From contig NZ_BMEC01000010.1 of the NCBI RefSeq assembly GCF_014636295.1, forward strand, positions 124,001 through 188,000: a stretch of 64,000 bases of DNA, read 5' to 3'. The position numbers were made by a program, and so were the translations under genes. How positions within the stretch are numbered: position 1 is the first letter of the stretch; each line of letters begins with the position of its first letter. Below are positions 61,495 through 64,000 of this stretch, one piece after another. The notes beneath the pieces were generated by a model. That model was not told where the DNA came from. It was given only the letters and a program-made list of their open reading frames with translations, and did not search any database. The stretch comes from Marivirga lumbricoides. GTDB lineage: Bacteria; Bacteroidota; Bacteroidia; Cytophagales; Cyclobacteriaceae.

Positions 61495-62302
61495 TGTATT
61501 CTTTATTATAATTTTTAACTGTTAAAGCACTACTCCAAATATTTCCTGCATGGAAGAGTGAAAACAAACTACCATAAATGATAAATCGAGGGCTTTCTAT
61601 CCCATCAATACGGTAACTTTCCCATACCTGTAACGCTAAAAACATGCTGATTACAAATGAATAAATTCCTTGGCCTCTTTTTCCGGCATAAAATTTTCCG
61701 GCACCGGGAATAATAGCAGTAGCAATTCCGGCTACCCAGGGAGATTTCAATTTTTTATTGCGGAGTTCTTCAGCCACGTTTTGCAACGAGGCTCTTTCAT
61801 TGCTGAAGTAATAATATTCTTGAGTTATATTTTGGTCATACTTATCAAAAGCAGCTATGTCTCTATTGAGTAACGCGAGTCCTGATAATTCAAAGTATTT
61901 TAGATTGGCCACTACAGAATCTTCTACTTTTAAATTATTTAAAGCCTCGTACCCCCTTTTAAAATCTTCATTATATATGGAATTGATATTAATCAAAAAC
62001 CTGGACTCGTTATAGTTATTTAATGACCCGGAGACTTTACTCAAATATTGATTAGAGTGAGTGTGCTCTTGTAAATGGTAAAACGATTTTCCAATAAGAA
62101 AATTTGCCGAGTCAGGGCTAATGAGGCTTTTCTGGCTTAGCTGCAAATGTTGTAAGTAATCTATAACATGTTTGTATTGATTGGAATTGTATAGGTATTC
62201 AACGAAGTTATTCTCATTATTTTGACATCTTGCTGAGTAACTTGATCCTAAAAAAAAAATAAAAAAGAAAGCTAAGAAGCTATGCCTAAAATCTGTAATC
62301 AT
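61430..62302 (-). CDS. Exported helical-repeat protein with TM2-like C-terminal motif, paralogue 1
   Basis: 290 residues. Signal peptide (about 8-24, SYSARC). Helical repeat region, for example ANFLIGKSFYHLQEHTHSNQ and FELSGLALLNRDIAAFDKYD. The C-terminal membrane part starts AIIPGAGKFYAGKRGQGIYS and continues with SFVISMFLALQVWESY. Same architecture as the downstream gene, so probably a tandem duplication that has diverged. It overlaps the yidD-like gene by 17 bases. Function unknown. Confidence 0.78.
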   Translation of the reverse strand: MITDFRHSFLAFFFIFFLGSSYSARCQNNENNFVEYLYNSNQYKHVIDYLQHLQLSQKSLISPDSANFLIGKSFYHLQEHTHSNQYLSKVSGSLNNYNESRFLININSIYNEDFKRGYEALNNLKVEDSVVANLKYFELSGLALLNRDIAAFDKYDQNITQEYYYFSNERASLQNVAEELRNKKLKSPWVAGIATAIIPGAGKFYAGKRGQGIYSFVISMFLALQVWESYRIDGIESPRFIIYGSLFSLFHAGNIWSSALTVKNYNKEYNEAVNYRIKMDLHIPIRSFFN

Positions 62303-62720
62303 TCACGCTTTCTTTTATTTTACCTTTTTCATCAAAGTTTAATGGGCTCGTTTCCAGAATAGATATTCTATTACAGCGGCTAAGCCTGTCAATTGAGAGC
62401 ACCATGCCTCCTAAAATCCCGAATTCATTTGTCAGATCTTTGCTGAAGTGAGAGCACGTTTTTGCAAATACACAATTGGCAGCAATTTGCACACTGATAT
62501 TCTTTTGATAGAACCCCAGGCTTCCATTATAAAGAATTCTGAGTGGATTGATTTTTTGGAGTAAACTCTTCTTAGGAGTCTCTTCATGCACTGTTTCTAA
62601 GTCTTTAGTGCTATTGGAAATTAAGGTTAAATCATCTTCAAAAGTTTGAGCATGGGCAAATGGGCCAAAAGCAAAATATAATAATAAGATAATCATAGCC
62701 TTATTTAATAAGTTTAGCAT
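62286..62720 (-). CDS. yidD: YidD family protein with N-terminal signal sequence
   Basis: 144 residues. Signal peptide (about 9-25, ending AHAQ), a polar linker to about 50, then a YidD-type core: LRILYNGSLGFYQKNISVQI, CVFAKTCSHFSKDL with both conserved Cys (88 and 94 by my count), GILGGMVLSIDRLSRC with the third. E. coli YidD is a short cytoplasmic, membrane-associated protein next to yidC that helps insertase function. Here a signal peptide would send it across the membrane, so the role may differ. Overlaps both neighbours by about 20 bases. Confidence 0.85.
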   Translation of the reverse strand: MLNLLNKAMIILLLYFAFGPFAHAQTFEDDLTLISNSTKDLETVHEETPKKSLLQKINPLRILYNGSLGFYQKNISVQIAANCVFAKTCSHFSKDLTNEFGILGGMVLSIDRLSRCNRISILETSPLNFDEKGKIKESVNDYRF

Positions 62721-63396
62721 CGGCAGGAATTTTGAAATTTAACTTTTCTGATGCTTCAGGTACATTAAACCTGATGTTTTCATATTGGGTTTTTGACACA
62801 ATAGAGTCTCTCTCAGTCTTAAAATCTATTTGAGTGATAGAACGAGGGAAATCTATTTGGTTAACTTGCTCATAGTTGTAAAAATATACTTTCTTAACCA
62901 CCATTTCTGTATGGTCCTTGTACTCCATAAAAATTGGATTTTCCTGATCATGCACTATCTTAATTGAAGAAAAATATTTCATTCCTTCACTAGGTGGCCA
63001 CCATTCTGTTACTGTAAGACCATCTTCATAGCTAACATCTTTAATCGTAAAGCCTATCTCTGCCAGGCCCAGATCGTTCTTTTTATTGTTGATAAAATAG
63101 TAAAGCTCATTTGTTTTAGTGCTGTAATAGGCATTCTGAGATTGAATGACTGAGTTATTGTCTTTGTCATATACACTAACCTGCCCTTTTTCATTATTAA
63201 TTATCACAATATTATCAGGGCGAGAGTAATAGGTCACCATTTTTCCATTCACATTGTAATAAATAGTGGTCTTTAAGGTAGTGATTTTTCCCTCCTCAGC
63301 ACTTCTTACAGTTGCATCCACAGCTATCGTATTATACATCTGTGAAAATCCTGATTGGCAAACAAATAGAGTAAGGAATATAAATAGATAGCGCAT
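62701..63396 (-). CDS. Exported LolA-like beta protein
   Basis: 231 residues with a signal peptide ending SGFSQ. The rest is beta-rich (TTIYYNVNGKMVTYYSRPDN; MEYKDHTEMVVKKVYFYNYE), similar in pattern to LolA-type lipoprotein-carrier folds, but without sequence motifs I can name. It is the first gene of a four-gene minus-strand operon (overlapping the YidD-like gene by 20 bases). Periplasmic location predicted; function unknown. Confidence 0.72.
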   Translation of the reverse strand: MRYLFIFLTLFVCQSGFSQMYNTIAVDATVRSAEEGKITTLKTTIYYNVNGKMVTYYSRPDNIVIINNEKGQVSVYDKDNNSVIQSQNAYYSTKTNELYYFINNKKNDLGLAEIGFTIKDVSYEDGLTVTEWWPPSEGMKYFSSIKIVHDQENPIFMEYKDHTEMVVKKVYFYNYEQVNQIDFPRSITQIDFKTERDSIVSKTQYENIRFNVPEASEKLNFKIPADAKLIK

Positions 63397-63440
63397 TTGT
63401 ATTCAATTAAATCTAAGACAAAAGTAAAAACTTTTCCAGA

Positions 63441-64000
63441 TTAATCTACTACTTCCCGCGGGATATCCATGGGGATTCTGCTCAGTAATTCATAGTTTAG
63501 CTGGTTACTCATTTCACCAAAACTGGCAACAGTAATTTTCACTTTACCTTGCGAACCGATCATTATTACCTCATCATCTCTTTTTACATTTTTGGCTTCG
63601 CTAATATTGATGATAAGCAGGTTCATATTTACTATACCGATCACTGCAACCCGTTGTCCGTTTACAATTACCCGTCCCTGATTGCTCAGAGAACGAGAGA
63701 ATCCATAAGCGTAGCCTACTGGCACAGTAGCTATTTTCATATTCTTAGGTGCCTGATAACTGGTTCCATAGCCAACAAATTCTCCCATTGGGAGATTTTT
63801 TAATGCCATAACCCGTGATTTCCATGTGATAACTCTTTTTAAAGGGTCTCTCGACCTTTCCTTGCCGTTGCCATCATAACCATTGCTCTTCTTGTGATGA
63901 ATGAAAGTCTCCCGACTTGGCCAAAAACCATATAATAAGATTCCAACGCGAACCATATCCATATGAGTTTCCGGATAAGCAATTACTGCTGCTGAACAGG
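63441..64000 (-). CDS. alr: Alanine racemase, C-terminal part (5' end outside window)
   Basis: The minus-strand frame is open to the right edge (CSAAVIAYPETHMDMVRVGI at the boundary), so the PLP-lysine domain lies outside. Visible are MVRVGILLYG, and the C-terminal domain with VGYGTSYQAPKNM, whose Tyr is the catalytic base of the opposite subunit. The substrate loop reads VNMN where many racemases have V(S/C)MD. Ends DIPREVVD. Makes D-alanine for peptidoglycan; cytoplasmic. Followed downstream by the LolA-like operon after 44 bases. Confidence 0.92.
   Translation of the reverse strand, partial: CSAAVIAYPETHMDMVRVGILLYGFWPSRETFIHHKKSNGYDGNGKERSRDPLKRVITWKSRVMALKNLPMGEFVGYGTSYQAPKNMKIATVPVGYAYGFSRSLSNQGRVIVNGQRVAVIGIVNMNLLIINISEAKNVKRDDEVIMIGSQGKVKITVASFGEMSNQLNYELLSRIPMDIPREVVD

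Noticed and set aside
1-64000. tRNA, rRNA, CRISPR arrays, insertion sequences or prophage
   Set aside because: Intergenic regions were read on both strands; no cloverleaf with CCA-type ends, no regularly spaced identical repeats, no transposase or phage genes were found.

Overview
The window is an AT-rich, gene-dense stretch of a Bacteroidota chromosome, most likely from the Cytophagales (Marivirga/Fulvivirga-type marine bacteria; genus not determinable here). Pointers are the fused CcoN-CcoO oxidase subunit with a mono-haem CcoP, a long SecA without the C-terminal zinc motif, ClpS next to RecR beside a divergent sodium:solute symporter, several exported peptidases, SPOR and WG-repeat proteins, and few recognisable Shine-Dalgarno sequences. 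I see no rRNA, tRNA, CRISPR array, prophage or insertion sequence.

Layout. 1-7795: one plus-strand operon for a cbb3-type cytochrome oxidase and its assembly (copper ATPase ccoI cut by the left edge, ccoS, ccoNO, ccoQ, ccoP, ccoG, ccoH, TauE/SafE-like protein). 7796-8391: non-coding, full of small palindromic repeats. 8392-17309, minus strand: BNR/sortilin-type propeller protein, M1 peptidase, e(P4)-type acid phosphatase lipoprotein, hemN behind a Crp/Fnr-like palindrome, and a CIA30-domain protein. 17441-22305, plus strand: YebC-type factor, aminotransferase, heptose-phosphate-type kinase and TrkH. 22370-24400: remains of a Kdp potassium ATPase locus. 24778-30680, plus: dapF, secA, SPOR lipoprotein, M20 amidohydrolase. 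30729-33720: divergent PiT-like and Na/Pi-cotransporter genes. 33704-42695: small cytochrome b5, bile-acid-symporter family protein, acyltransferase, PspC, a nucleotidyltransferase-like pair, a truncated DUF1801 gene, M14 peptidase, a Ser/Arg-rich secreted protein, recR and clpS. 42819-50881: sodium:solute symporter, RHH/PIN toxin-antitoxin module, alkyltransferase-like protein, WG-repeat protein, histidine kinase, MATE exporter. 51024-56571, plus: glycerophosphodiesterase lipoprotein, adenosine-kinase-like protein and a split M16 peptidase pair. 56636-64000, mostly minus: YdcF protein, a lipoprotein pseudogene, a thioredoxin/rhodanese operon, a TPR protein, a TM2/YidD/envelope cluster, and an alanine racemase cut by the right edge.

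Most striking is the ruined kdp locus. On the minus strand, in the order seen in Bacteroidota kdp operons, lie a shattered NtrC-type regulator, the last ~42 codons of kdpC, an intact outer-membrane porin, and a frameshifted, internally deleted start of kdpD. kdpA and kdpB are gone. An intact trkH lies directly next door, which fits replacement of Kdp by Trk uptake. Also worth attention are the 60206-63396 envelope cluster (a YidD variant with a signal peptide, two tandem paralogues with a TM2-like glycine motif, and a TM2 protein facing them), the 11-bp-period direct repeats between two phosphate-transporter-type genes, and a lipoprotein pseudogene at 57520-58040.
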